From CAVVZJ01 sp963752755 (GTDB lineage Bacteria > Planctomycetota > Planctomycetia > Isosphaerales > Isosphaeraceae): a DNA stretch of 64,000 nucleotides. This document shows, piece after piece, positions 47,013-56,851 of the stretch. The notes under the pieces were generated by a model that saw only the letters and a program-made list of their open reading frames with translations, was not told the origin of the DNA and did no database searches. Position 1 is the stretch's first letter. Every line of letters starts with the position of its first letter. Made by a program: the position numbers and the translations under genes. Where the stretch lies: the NCBI GenBank assembly GCA_963752755.1, contig CAVVZJ010000001.1, positions 1,550,001 through 1,614,000 on the forward strand, read 5' to 3'.

Positions 47013-48684
47013 TCACGGCTTTGACGCCTCGCCGTCGCGCCTCGCCAGATCGGCGATCTCCTCCGGCGAGATCGCCCGGTCATACAGGCGCAGGTCGCTC
47101 AGGCGGCCGCGGAAATGGTCATAGGCCCCGAAGCCGATCCGGAGCGGGGCACGGTTGGTCAGGTCGAGGGGCGGCGACGCCGGTTCCGAGGAGGACGACG
47201 CGGCCTGCGCCCCATCGACGTAGAGGGCGAGCCGTCCCCCCTCGCGGACGGCCGCCAGGTGCCGCCATCCCGGCGCGAGCGGGCGGTCGAGGGTCACGCT
47301 CTGCCCGGCGTCCAGGGCATGGACACGACCCGAGGGGAGCGTGCCGCAGAAGAGGCGGCCGTCGAAGACGGCCATCGACCACGCGCGGCGGTAGCGCACG
47401 TCGGGGGTCGTGTCAAGCCGGCCGGTCGGGGTCCAGCGCGGGCCGTCGTCGAGGCGAAAGACTTCCGCCAGCGGGAGCGTGCCGGCGTAGAGCTTGCCGT
47501 TGAAAAGGGCCATCCCCATGACCTCCTTCTCCTCCCCCAGCCGGCCGGCCGAGACCCAGGCGCTCGCCGTCGTCGAGCCGGAAGACCCGCCCGTTCGGCC
47601 AGGTGCCGACGTGCAGCTCGCCCTCATGGATCTCGAACGAATAGGTCTGGCCGGAGTCCTCCAGATTGGGGAAGGTCTCCCAGGTCTCGCCGTCGAACCG
47701 GCAGACGGAGCAGGAGTCGTACGAGCCCGCGTAGAGATGCCCGTTGAAGACGCCCATCGGGACGACGCGGCGGCCGTCGGCGGGCAGGGGGCATCGCTGC
47801 CAGGCGTGGCCGCCCCGGTACCGGAAGAAGCCGGCCGGGCGGTAGAGCGACGAGGTGTAGAGCGCGCCGCGGAAGACGGCCAATCCGCCGACGGCCTCCA
47901 CGTCGGGCAACCGCCCGCAGTCGGCCCAGTCGCCGTCGCCGTCGTAGCGGGCGACCTTGCCCCCAAGGTCCGCGTTCGGTGACTCGGGCAAGGCCGAGCC
48001 GGCCAGGCGGTAGCGGCCCGTACCGGCGTAGAGGCGGCCGTCGAAGGTCGCGAGCGACGTGACGGCATTGCAGCGGTCGGGGCTGCCGCAGTCGATCCAG
48101 CGCGAGCCGCCGTCGTACCGATAGACGTGTCCCGCCTCGCCCGGCCCGGACTCGCAGGTGCCGACGAACAGGCGGCCGTCGTGGACGGCCATCGCCATCA
48201 CGAACACGGCGTTGCCGGGCCGGCCGAGATCGGTCCAGGCCGGCTCGGTGCCGGCGTCGATCCCGAAGTGGACATTGCGCTCGTTGGCCTGGCTGTTCGT
48301 CGCCCCGGCGCCGCTCTTGATGCACCAGTTCAGCCCGCGACGGGCGACGGGGTCGTACTGGCTCACCAGGTCTCCGAGCACGTCGTCGAGCGACGCCTCG
48401 GTGTGGACCCAGACGGCGAGCGTGAACTCGCCCCGGCCGAGGTTGAGCCCGGGGCTCGGGGGGACCTCGACATACGAGGATTTCCCGTCGAACCTCGCCG
48501 CGCCGCGGGGTGCGCCGTCGGGACCGGGAGCGGACAGATCGACGGCGACGGTCCGGCCGTGGTGGCCGCGGCCCGAGGCGTCGTTCGCGTCGCCGGAGAG
48601 CTTCCAGTGGCCGATCAGGCCGCGGTCGTCCGCGCGGGCGGGCAAGGCGGCGAGGGACAACGCCAGCAAGAGGGTCCACCGCAT
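47013..48684 (-). pseudogene. Exported LamG and kelch/sialidase-like repeat protein, one frameshift
   Basis: From ATG 48684 (GGGGGGA upstream) there is a signal peptide, an N-terminal LamG domain (LIGHWKLSGDANDASGRGHH, GEFTLAVWVHTEA), a series of propeller-like repeats with FDGRLYAGTG, FRGALYTSSLYR and FNGHLYAGSYDS, and a C-terminal LamG half (RHLAAVREGGRLALYVDGA, LSDLRLYDRAISPEEI). The frame shifts near 47555 at a run of C on the plus strand. It probably binds glycans or extracellular polymers. Same strand and order as the esterase and ceramidase B. Confidence 0.72.
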
Positions 48685-49119
48685 CGAAGGTCCCCCCGGT
48701 TCCGGGTGAGTTTCGGTCCGTTCGCGACATTCCGGCGGTTGACGAGTGCCACGGCCGCGTCGCCCGATACGGCCCCGATTCTCGTCCCGCGTCGAGGATA
48801 GGTTAACCGGAACCGGATAGGTAATCGAGCGGCCTGAGACCGCGGCAGGAAGAGGTACGGCGGTGATCCGCGGGCCCTCATGCGTCCCCCTCCGACCCGA
48901 TTGCCGGGTCGCCGGCGTCCGGGGTGCCGATCCGCGGTCAGGGTGTGCGAGCGAGGGGACGCTTCTGATCGGGCAACCGCCCTGGTAGATTGGGCGGCGT
49001 CGCTTCCCTTCCGGAACCGGAGTGTTCATCCATGCCACGCGAGACAACCCGGAGCCGCCCGATCCCGAGGTCGTAGCGGTGGACAGCGTCGGCAGCCTGG
49101 TCATCCGGCGTCTTCGCGA
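48685..49119. other. Region upstream of the LamG gene
   Basis: No gene is supported. It should include the promoter of the minus-strand operon. Its right edge is the proposed inversion breakpoint, where the ceramidase B C-terminal fragment begins. Confidence 0.3.
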
Positions 49120-49332
49120 TACTATCGCGAATATGGGCCCGGCACGGAGGTCTGCTGGTATGCGCACCACATGATCGCCTACATCCCCTCCCGCCGTGTC
49201 CGGGAGGAAGGCGGCTACGAGGGCGGCTCGAAACTCTACGAGTACGGCCGCCCCGCCTTCCGCTGGGCGGGCGACGTCGATGACCGGATCGCCGCGACGG
49301 TGGACCGGCTCGTGAAACGGGTCCGCGAGTAA
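49120..49332 (+). pseudogene. Ceramidase-like gene B, C-terminal fragment
   Basis: The plus-strand frame reads YYREYGPGTEVCWYAHHM, then IAYIPSRRVREEGGYEGGSK, RPAFRWAGDVDDRIAATVDR and a stop at 49332. It aligns with the end of ceramidase A (MGYIPSRRVREEGGYEATEA) but differs enough to be another paralog. No start or N-terminus is attached. The N-terminal half at 45430-46137 would join it if 45430-49119 were flipped. Confidence 0.75.
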
Positions 49333-49924
49333 CCCGAGGGCGCCTGCGCCGCCGCGCGGACCGCACGGCCCACGGAGGCCGCGAGGCCAGCGATCCCCAG
49401 ATCGAGGGCCGTGGACTCGCGCAGGGTTAGTTCTCCCCCGCCCGGCCGGTGTCGTAGATTCCCCGGAACGACCCCGAACCCATGCTCCTGGGCAATTCGG
49501 CTACCCGGCTAACCCCGCCACTGCACGCCCGCCGCCGGGCCGAGACGCACTGCGAGGAACCGACCAGGACCTCGCCCGCACGCCTTGCCCTGCCGGCAGA
49601 ATTATCATATTTCTCGCATCTTGAAGTGCCGTGAAGCGCTTCGGAATCGTGTTCTGGGAATCTGAGTCAACTGTGCCAATTTCGAAACGAACCCAAGCCA
49701 GATGTTGGGAATGCTGGATTATCTGTAGCGATTTCTGAACGAACCCACCTGCCAGAACACCAGGCTGGCTGGCTTTGCCCAGCGAATCCGTTTTGCCCGA
49801 TGATTCGGCCGGTTGCCCAGCGAATCCAGTCCGAAGGAATTCAGGCGAAGGCAGGCGGCCGATCCTTTAGCCTGACAATTCGCGCATCGACTGTCAGTAT
49901 CGCCATCAACCCGGCTTTGCACTA
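49333..49924. other. Non-coding region with short direct repeats
   Basis: No gene is supported. Short direct repeats occur: TTGCCCAGCGAATCC at about 49780 and again about 40 bases later, and ACGAACCCA twice near 49690 and 49740. GC content is lower than average. Nothing in it resembles the missing 5' part of the DUF1553 gene on the other side of the IS630. Confidence 0.35.
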
Positions 49925-51016
49925 CTGATCGCTGCGCAGAGAAGTTAACTTTTCCGGTCCGTAGAATGGGGTATGGTGACCCCACTCTCGGAATACCGGG
50001 ACTGGAAGGAATGGCGGCGGATGCAGGCGGTGAGGCTGAAGCGCGAGGGCTGGTCCCAGCGGAAGATCGCCGAGGCGCTCGGCGTCTCTGACCCCGCGGT
50101 CAGCCACCGGCTCGCCGTCGCCGGACGCGACGGCGTCGATGCCCTGCGCTCGCACCCAGCCGCGGGCCCTGTCCCCCGCCTGACCGCCGAACAGAAGCGC
50201 CTCATCCCGAAGTTCCTCTGGCATGGCCCGGAGGCTTATGGCTTCCGCGGCCAGGTGTGGACCTGCGCCCGAATCGCCCTCGTTCTCGAAGAGGAGTTCG
50301 GCGTCCGCTACCACAAGGATCACGTCGGCCGATTGCTCAAGGAACTCGGCTGGACGCCCCAGATCCCGATCCGTCGGGCCATCCAACGCCATGAATCGGC
50401 CATCCGACACTGGCGTGCCGAGGTCTGGCCCGACCTCTGCAAGCGGGCACACCGCGAGCGCCGGGTGCTGGTTATCGAGGACGAATCGGAGTTCTACCTG
50501 CTGCCGGGGTTGGTCAAGACCGACGCCCCGGAGGGATGCACGCCGGTCATCCGCGAGAAGCAGACGCGCGACCATCTCTCGGTGATGGGCGGGATGACCC
50601 CCGAGGGGAAGGTTTCCACCCTCGCGCGGCAGAAGTCGCTCAACGGGCTGCACAGCATCGAGTTCCTGATCCACTTGCTTCGTGTGGCGGGGGAGCGGTT
50701 GCTGGTGATCTGGGATGGCTCGCCGATCCACCGACGGGTGGAGGTCAAGGACTTCGTCGCGGGCACGCGCGGCAAGGTCTGGCTGGAGGCGCTGCCGGGC
50801 TATGCCCCCGATCTGAACCCGTGGGATGAAGGCGGTTGGAACCATCTCAAGCACGTCCAATTGCGGAACGTGGTGAGCCGCGACATCGAGGAACTGCACG
50901 AGCAGTTTCATCTCGCGGTCAATCGCCTTCGACACAGGCCCCATGTGGTTCAATCCTTCTTCACCCAGGCTGGCCTGGCGCTCACCTGATAGTTAACTTC
51001 TCTGCGCAGCGATCAG
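49925..51016 (+). mobile_element. IS630-family element (third type)
   Basis: Long terminal repeats CTGATCGCTGCGCAGAGAAG at 49925 and the complement ending at 51016 are flanked by TA. Length is 1092 bp. Confidence 0.92.
49973..50989 (+). CDS. IS630-family transposase
   Basis: The 338-residue protein has an HTH (WSQRKIAEALGVSDPAVSHR), a second winged-helix-like region (GVRYHKDHVGRLLKELGW), and the catalytic motifs VIEDESEFYLLPG, LVIWDGSPIHRR and YAPDLNPWDEGGWNHLK. The start is the ATG 49973 inside the element, 48 bases from the end. Intact and probably active. Confidence 0.92.
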   Translation: MVTPLSEYRDWKEWRRMQAVRLKREGWSQRKIAEALGVSDPAVSHRLAVAGRDGVDALRSHPAAGPVPRLTAEQKRLIPKFLWHGPEAYGFRGQVWTCARIALVLEEEFGVRYHKDHVGRLLKELGWTPQIPIRRAIQRHESAIRHWRAEVWPDLCKRAHRERRVLVIEDESEFYLLPGLVKTDAPEGCTPVIREKQTRDHLSVMGGMTPEGKVSTLARQKSLNGLHSIEFLIHLLRVAGERLLVIWDGSPIHRRVEVKDFVAGTRGKVWLEALPGYAPDLNPWDEGGWNHLKHVQLRNVVSRDIEELHEQFHLAVNRLRHRPHVVQSFFTQAGLALT

Positions 51017-51018
51017 TA

Positions 51019-51554
51019 GACCGGACCCGAACAGCTCCAACCGCGAGGATCACCAGACGTTCGCACGTTACTATCCGAAACGTCTTCAAGCCGAGGTCCT
51101 CCTGGATGCGTACAGCGATGCCCTCGGCGTTCCCACCGACTTCTCGGGCGGGCCGGGCAAGTTCCCGGCGGGGACACGCGCCATTGACCTGCCGGATGAG
51201 GCGGTTGCCAGTACGCTCCTCGACGTGTTCGGCCGCCCGGCGCGGGCCTCCTCGTGCGAATGCGAACGGGTCGGCGAGGCGTCGCTCGGCCAGGCGCTCG
51301 CCCTGATCGGCTCGCCGATCCTGGAGCACAAGTTGCAGGCAAAAGAAGGCTTGCCGATCCGGCTGGCGAACGACCCGCGGCCCCTCGCGGTGGTCATCGA
51401 GGACCTGTACATGCGGATTCTCGGGCGCCTCCCTCGCCCCGACGAGGTCGAGAAGGCGCGTCGATTCGTGGAGGCCCAGGCCGACTGAGATGTCGCCCTC
51501 GAGTCGCTCGTCTGGTCGCTGCTGGCCTCTGCGGAGTTCCTGTTCAACCATTGA
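51019..51554 (+). pseudogene. DUF1553 (PSD1-type) protein, C-terminal fragment
   Basis: Directly after the IS630 the frame encodes RYYPKRLQAEVLLDA, GTRAIDLPDEAVAST, LDVFGRPARASSCECER, SLGQALALIGSP and LYMRILGRLPRPDEVEKAR, the C-terminal signature of DUF1553 planctomycete proteins. TGA at 51486-51488 interrupts it before VALESLVWSLLASAEFLFNH. The N-terminal 60-70 percent of the gene is missing. It lies 15 bases before the DUF1501 gene, the usual partner. Confidence 0.82.
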
Positions 51555-51568
51555 CGCGAGGAGCAGCC

Positions 51569-52902
51569 ATGCCGATCACCAGCGGCGGAAACCATCCGTT
51601 GAACCGCGCGATCAGTCGGCGGCGGCTCCTCCAGTTCGGCCTCCCCGCGCTCGGGCTGGGGCTCGCCGACATCCTCTGCGCCGGGAGCTCGCCCGTGATG
51701 CCGCCCCTTCCTCGCCTGGGCGCAGGCGGTCGCTGATCGTCTTCTGGACGCACGGCGGCATGAGCCAGCAGGACACCTACGACCTGAAGCCGGACGCGTC
51801 CGCGCAGTACCGCGGGCCCTACCGCCCGATCCCGACCTCCGCTCCCGGCATCTTCATCACGGAGCGGTTCCCCCGCCAGGCGCGTGTCATGGACCGGCTC
51901 TCCCTCATCCGTTAGGTGCACCACGAGAACGGAATCCACGCCCCCTCCGCCCACTGGATGCAAACCGGCTACATCGGGCCGACCCTGGCCCGAAACGCGC
52001 CCCAGAAGCCCTCGTTCGGCTCGGTGATCGCCCGCGCTGTTGGCCCCCATGCGCCGAACATGCCGGCTTATGTGACGATCCCCAAATCCGAAGCCTTCGG
52101 CTACCAGGGTGCGCTCTACCTCGGAGCGGCCTATCAGCCGTTCGAGGTCGGCGCCGACCCCAACTCGACCGACTTCCGAGTCGCTAACCTCGACCTTCCC
52201 ACCGGGCTCACGCGGGAGGCGGTGCGGTCCCGTTCCACCGCGCTCCGGCAGTTCGATACCCTCCGCCGCGACATCGACGCCAGCGGCGTCCTCGAAGGGC
52301 TCGACACCTTCAAGGCGCAGGCGATCGAGATGGTCACCGGCGACCTCGTCCGCCAGGCGTTCGACATCCAGCAGGAGGATCCCCGCCTGCGCGACCGCTA
52401 CGGCCGCCACCTCTACGGCCAGGGAGCCTTGCTGGCCCGACGCCTGATCAAGGCGGGGAGCACCTGCGTCACCGTCAACACCGGCTACTGGGACCATCAC
52501 AACGACATCGAGAAGAACTTGGAGGCGCACCTGCCACCGCTCGACCAGGCCATCGCCACGCTCGTCGAGGACCTCGATCAGCGCGGCCTGCTTGATAATG
52601 TGGTCATTTTGTGCTCCGGCGAGTTCGGCCGCACACCACTGATCAACGGTTACGCGGGACGCGATCACTGGTCCAACTGCTTTACGGTCCTCTTCGGCGG
52701 CGGGGGCCTCACGGGTGGCCAGGTCGTCGGCGCGAGCGAGCCGCGAGGGGGTGACGTGAAAGACCGACCGGTCACCCCCCAGGACGCCCTGGCCACGATC
52801 TATCGATCTCTCGGCATTCCCCTCGACCTGCATTTCCCCGACGCCTCCGGGCGGCCGGTTTCCATCGTCGGGTCAGGAAAGCCCATTGAGGAACTCTTCT
52901 GA
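51569..52902 (+). pseudogene. DUF1501 protein, one frameshift and one TAG
   Basis: From ATG 51569 (GAGGAG upstream) there is a twin-arginine signal (SRRRLLQFGLPALGLGLADI), a frame change near 51722, then LIVFWTHGGMSQQDTYDLKP, TAG at 51913-51915 (after LSLIR, normally Ser), then VHHENGIHAPSAHWMQTG and an intact body ending GRPVSIVGSGKPIEELF. DUF1501 resembles alkaline-phosphatase/sulfatase-like folds. With DUF1553 it forms a typical planctomycete surface gene pair. Both partners are broken. Confidence 0.83.
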
Positions 52903-53115
52903 CCGGTGCCTCCGTGGATTCCCGCCTCGACCGACTTTCCTCGGATTCCCGCAACGGCTCGACGAGGGACCCGTTTTTGTGGAACCGCCGCCCCCGGCGG
53001 TTCCCCAGAGAATCCACAACTCCGAGGATGTCGTGGACCCGACCCGATCCGCCTCACCCCGAGAACCAGAGCCGCCGCGCCGTTTCGCCGAGGATGGCCG
53101 CCTTAGCCGCCGCTA

Positions 53116-53195
53116 AGAGCGTAAAACAAAACCTCTCAAAGCAGCGGGAATCTCGCTGGATTCGGGCCTCGATCGGGGGTTTTGTTTTACGCTCT
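53116..53195. mobile_element. 80-bp MITE related to the IS5 element
   Basis: The ends AGAGCGTAAAACAAAACCTC and the inverted complement (GGTTTTGTTTTACGCTCT) leave a 40-base core. The element is flanked by TA. The ends match IS5 element A (37108) at about 18 of 20 positions. No coding capacity. Confidence 0.82.
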
Positions 53196-53197
53196 TA

Positions 53198-54495
53198 GGG
53201 GTTTGAAAGAAGGTAATTCTCCCGTATCTTGTAGCCTCTTCACCAGGAGGGCCAGGAGGTTACGGAGATGCGACCCGAACCTGAGATGATCCCCGTCCTG
53301 ATCGATGCCGCCGAGGCCCTCACAGGCAGCCCGAAGCGGCTCTTCATGGCCAAGACCGTCCAGGCCATGGGCCGGGGCGGGCCACGCTGGGCCGAGGTGC
53401 ATCTCGGCTGGTGCCGGGACACCCTCCGCAAGGGGACGCACGAACTCCGCACCGGCCTGACCTGCGTCGATGCCTTCCCCTGCCGCCGTCGCAAGCCCGC
53501 CGAGGAGCACTGGCCCCGACTGCTGGAGGATATCCGCAGCATCGCCGACGGCCAAAGCCAGGCCGATCCCAAGTTCCAGACCAAGAGGCTCTTCACCCGC
53601 ATCAGTGCCGCCGAGGTCCGCCGCCAGTTGATCGCCACCAAGGGCGATACCGACGCCGAGTTGCCCACCCCGCAGACGATCAACACCAAGCTCAACATGC
53701 TCGGCTATCGCCTCTCCAAGGTGGCCAAGTGCCGCCCCCAAAAAGAGTCCCGCAGACCGATGCCATCTTCGAGCAACTGAAGGTGGTCAACCCCGAGGCG
53801 GACCGGGCCAGGGACACCCTGCGGGTCTCGATCGACGCCAAGGCGACGGTGAATGTCGGCCCGTTCTCACGCCGGGGCCGGAGCCGGACCGGCACGAAGG
53901 CGGTGGATCACGACTTCAAGCCCGAGGCGACCCTGACCCCCTTCGGCATCTTCCGGCCCGAGCCCGACGACCTCTGGCTGTCCATGGCCCGGTCGAAGGT
54001 CACCAGCGACTTCATCGCCGAGCGCCTGGAGCCGTGGTGGGAGGGCGTCCGGTTGCGGTTCCTGCACGTCAAGACGCTGGTGATCAACCTGGACAACGGC
54101 CCGGAGAACCACAGCCGGCGGAGCCCGTTCCTCAAGCGGATCGGGGGCTTCGCCCGCAAGTACCGCCTGGCGGTGCAGTTGGCGGACGACCCGCCGTATC
54201 ACAGCAAGGACAACCCGATCGAGCGGTGCTTTGGCATCCTGGAGATGCACGGGAACGGCTCGCTGCTGGACTCGGTGGAGGCGGTGTTGGGCTTCGCCCG
54301 GTCGATGACCTGGAAAGGGAAGCACCCGGTGGTCAGCGTGGTGGAGACGACCTACGCCACGGGGGTGAAGCTGACGCCGGGGGCGATGGAGGCCTTGGAG
54401 GCCGAGGTGATCCGCCTGCCCTCGCTTGAGAAGTGGTTCGTGAAGATCCCCCGCAAGCGAGGCAGGCCACGGAAGACATAGCTTCTTTCAGGTGC
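53198..54495 (+). mobile_element. ISAzo13-like element A
   Basis: Weak terminal repeats share TGAAAGAAG near 53203 and 54485-54495. The element follows the MITE by 2 bases and precedes the second MITE by 4. It has a single transposase gene read by a frameshift. Confidence 0.6.
53268..54481 (+). CDS. Transposase (rve-type DDE, ISAzo13-like), two frames
   Basis: Frame 1 from ATG 53268 encodes GSPKRLFMAKTVQAMGRGG, an HTH-like region and MLGYRLSKVAKCRPQK. At CCCCCAAAAAG (about 53735) the frame passes by -1 to RVPQTDAIFEQL and on to the DDE motifs VSIDAKATVNVGP, LVINLDNGPENHSR and NPIERCFGILEMHG, ending at 54481. The AAA slip point makes programmed frameshifting likely. The exact family is tentative. 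Confidence 0.75.
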
Positions 54496-54499
54496 CTAA

Positions 54500-54678
54500 T
54501 ACTACTCCGTTACGTCGTACAACTTATTGCAAGACAATGGTTTACGGCATCGCTCGAATGATCGATTCTTGGCAATTGCGTCCATGTAACCCGACGCAAA
54601 TCAAGAGAGGTCAGAGAGTTGCGGAATCCGATGTCACGCATCAATGCAAATCCGGCAGGAGATCGTAACGGAGTAGTA
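54500..54678. mobile_element. 179-bp MITE-like element with CTAA target duplication
   Basis: A perfect 15-bp terminal inverted repeat TACTACTCCGTTACG occurs at 54500-54514 and its complement at 54664-54678. CTAA flanks it at 54496-54499 and 54679-54682. No coding capacity. The internal sequence is AT-rich compared with the surroundings. The parent element is not in the window. Confidence 0.8.
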
Positions 54679-54682
54679 CTAA

Positions 54683-56005
54683 GGGCCCGGGCAAAAAAAG
54701 TCGTCAACTTTTCCTTTACCGCAGGGCCGTGATTGCTATGCTGTCGAGTCATGCAGGATGCAACTGTCATAGAACGGATCCGCCTCAAGTATCCCGCGCT
54801 GGACGCCGTGCTCGATGAGCGCTCGAGACGACAGTGGGCGGCGGCGGAAGCGCGGGACTACGGGTACGGAGGCGTGACGGCGGTCGCTACGGCCACGGGA
54901 CTGGCGCGGGACACCATCCAGGCCGGGCTTCGAGAGCTGGAGTACCGCGGGAGCCACCCGGACGAACCCGTAACCGAGAGCTTGCGACGTGGTGGGGCGG
55001 GGCGCAAGCGCCTGACGGAATCGGACCCGACGTTGGTCGCCACCTTGGAGGGGCTGCTGGAGCCGCGGACGCGGGGCGATCCGATGTCGCCCTTGCGTTG
55101 GACGTGCAAGAGCACGCGGCGGTTGGCGACGGAGTTGACCGGGCAGGGACACCGGGCCGGCTATCGCACGGTGGCGTGGCTGCTCCACGAGGCCGGCTAG
55201 AGCCTGCAAGCCAACCGTAAGACGCGCGAGGGCAACCAACACCCCGACCGTAACGCCCAGTTCGAGTTCATCAACGCGCAGGCGGCGCGGTTCCAGAAGC
55301 GGCATCAGCCGGTGATCTCGGTGGACACGAAGAAGAAGGAGTTGGTGGGGGATTTCAAGAACGGCGGCCGTGAGTGGTGCCCCGAGGGCCAACCGGAGCC
55401 GGTGCGCGTCCACGACTTTCAGGACAAGGAACTGGGCAAGGCGATCCCCTACGGCGTCTACGACGTGACCAACAACCAGGGCTGGGTCAGCGTGGGGATC
55501 GACCATGACACCGCCTACTTCGCGGCCGCGAGCATTCGCCGGTGGTGGCAAGAGATGGGGACCTCCCGCTTTCCCCACGCCACCGAGTTGTTCATCACCG
55601 CGGACGGCGGGGGGAGCAACGGGTACCGCACCCGCTTGTGGAAGGTCGCGTTGCAGGGTCTGGCCGACGCGATCGGCATGAAGCTGACGGTGAGCCACTT
55701 CCCGCCGGGCACGAGCCAGTGGAACAAGGTGGAGCACCGGCGGTTCAGCTTCATCACCCAGAACTGGCGCGGCAAGCCGTTGGTGAGTGTCCAGGTGATC
55801 GTCAACTTGATCGCCGCCATGCGAACCAAGAAGGGGCTCATCGTGAGAGCCGCGCTCGACGAAGGCAAGTACGAGACCGGCATCACTGTCACGGACGAGC
55901 ACCTGGCCAAGGTGAACCTCAAGCCGGCTCAGTTCCACGGCGAATGGAACTACACCATCACTCCCCACTGCACAAAAAGTTGACGACTTTATTTTTGCCC
56001 GACCC
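54683..56005 (+). mobile_element. ISAzo13-family element B
   Basis: Terminal repeats GGGCCCGGGCAAAAAAAGTC at 54683 and, reading inward, GGGTCGGGCAAAAATAAAGT at 56005 both continue with CGTCAAC. CTAA lies at both edges (54679-54682 and 56006-56009). It is inserted in the amidohydrolase gene on its right side. Confidence 0.85.
54751..55983 (+). pseudogene. ISAzo13-family transposase, one TAG
   Basis: From ATG 54751 the protein reads RIRLKYPALDAVLDERSRRQ, an HTH region, then TAG at 55198-55200 between LLHEAG and SLQANRKTREG, where the family has Tyr. It then continues intact with VISVDTKKKELVGDFKN, FITADGGGSNGYR and NKVEHRRFSFITQNW, the DDE core, to 55983. A single-base change (TAC to TAG) accounts for the break. 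Confidence 0.85.
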
Positions 56006-56851
56006 CTAAGTCCGAGTTCGTGGGTGAAGATGGCCAGGTGCTGGGCGTAGCTCACTTTCGGATTCCAGAGTTCGCACGGGAAGTTGCTTCCCCAGACGCT
56101 GCGATCAGGCGTCGGCAAGGCTCGTGCATGTCGCGGCAGGGAAACGGCTCGGCCGTTCCTGCTTGGATGAACGTCAGCTTGACATGCACCTTCGGCAGCT
56201 CGAACCCACGCTCGAGGACCTCGAGCGTGGGTTCGAGCTGCGGTCCAGCCTTGAGGTTGAGACTATGGTCGATCACCAGGCGGAGTCTCGGGTGTCGCGC
56301 GCGAGTGCCGCGATCTCGTCGCTCTTGTCGTGGTTGACCAAGACATTGATCACGATCCCGAGCCGTTAGGTGGCCGCCCAGAGGGCCTCCTGCCTGGGGT
56401 CGTCGAGCCGGCCGCTCTTCGCGGGGATGCTCCTCATCCCGCGGAAGTTGGACCCGCGCACAGGCTTTTCGAGAAGCGCCGGGCTCATGGGATCGTCGGG
56501 GTCGAGAGTGCAGACCCCGATCATGAAATCGCGATGCTGGCGCGCGGAGTCGGCGAGGAAGCGATTGTCCCAGCGGTAGAACGTACGGGTCTGAATCGCG
56601 GTCACACGGGCCACGCCGTTGGCCTTCATCTCCCGGCGTAGATCGGCCACGGTGCCCTTTCCAGCGGGAGGTCGATACGGATTCTCGATCGTCGGATAGG
56701 CATGCTCGTCATCGCTGTAGATGTGGGCGTGGCAGTCGATCACCAGAGCGGGCGACTCCGACGTGTCGGCCTGTAACGATCGCACCAGCACCGATCCGGT
56801 CCCGAGAGTCAGTGCGCCGCGGAACCTGCGACGATCGAGGTTGCGAATCAT
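56006..56851 (-). pseudogene. Exported amidohydrolase-like TIM-barrel gene, multiply broken
   Basis: From ATG 56851 there is a twin-arginine signal (NLDRRRFRGALTLGTGSV), then VIDCHAHIYSDDEHAYP with the metal-binding H-x-H, FMIGVCTLDPDDPMSP, a TAA at 56366-56368 after LWAAT, a frame shift near 56285, VIDHSLNLKAG and CRDMHEPCRRL, another frame change near 56105, and VWGSNFPCELWNPKVSYA. The ISAzo13 element removes the end. It resembles lactonase-type amidohydrolases (L-fuconolactonase, PDC lactonase). It is 31 bases downstream of the dehydratase gene, so they formed a sugar-acid operon. Confidence 0.72.
56195..56241. repeat. Near-perfect 47-bp palindrome inside the amidohydrolase gene
   Basis: GCAGCTCGAACCCACGCTCG plus AGG (56195-56217) is followed by one A and by its exact 23-base complement (56219-56241). 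Both strands therefore encode nearly the same peptide (QLEPTLE-x-LERGFEL). It could form a very stable hairpin or cruciform. It lies in coding DNA, so it is not a terminator. Confidence 0.85.

Noticed and set aside
24107..55200. Global recoding of TAG as tyrosine
   Set aside because: TAG also ends normal genes in this window, for example the methyltransferase at 2932, and other nonsense codons are TAA and TGA. Decay or local error is simpler. Kept only as a point to check.
56195..56241. Rho-independent terminator
   Set aside because: The palindrome lies inside a protein-coding frame, with no T-run after it.
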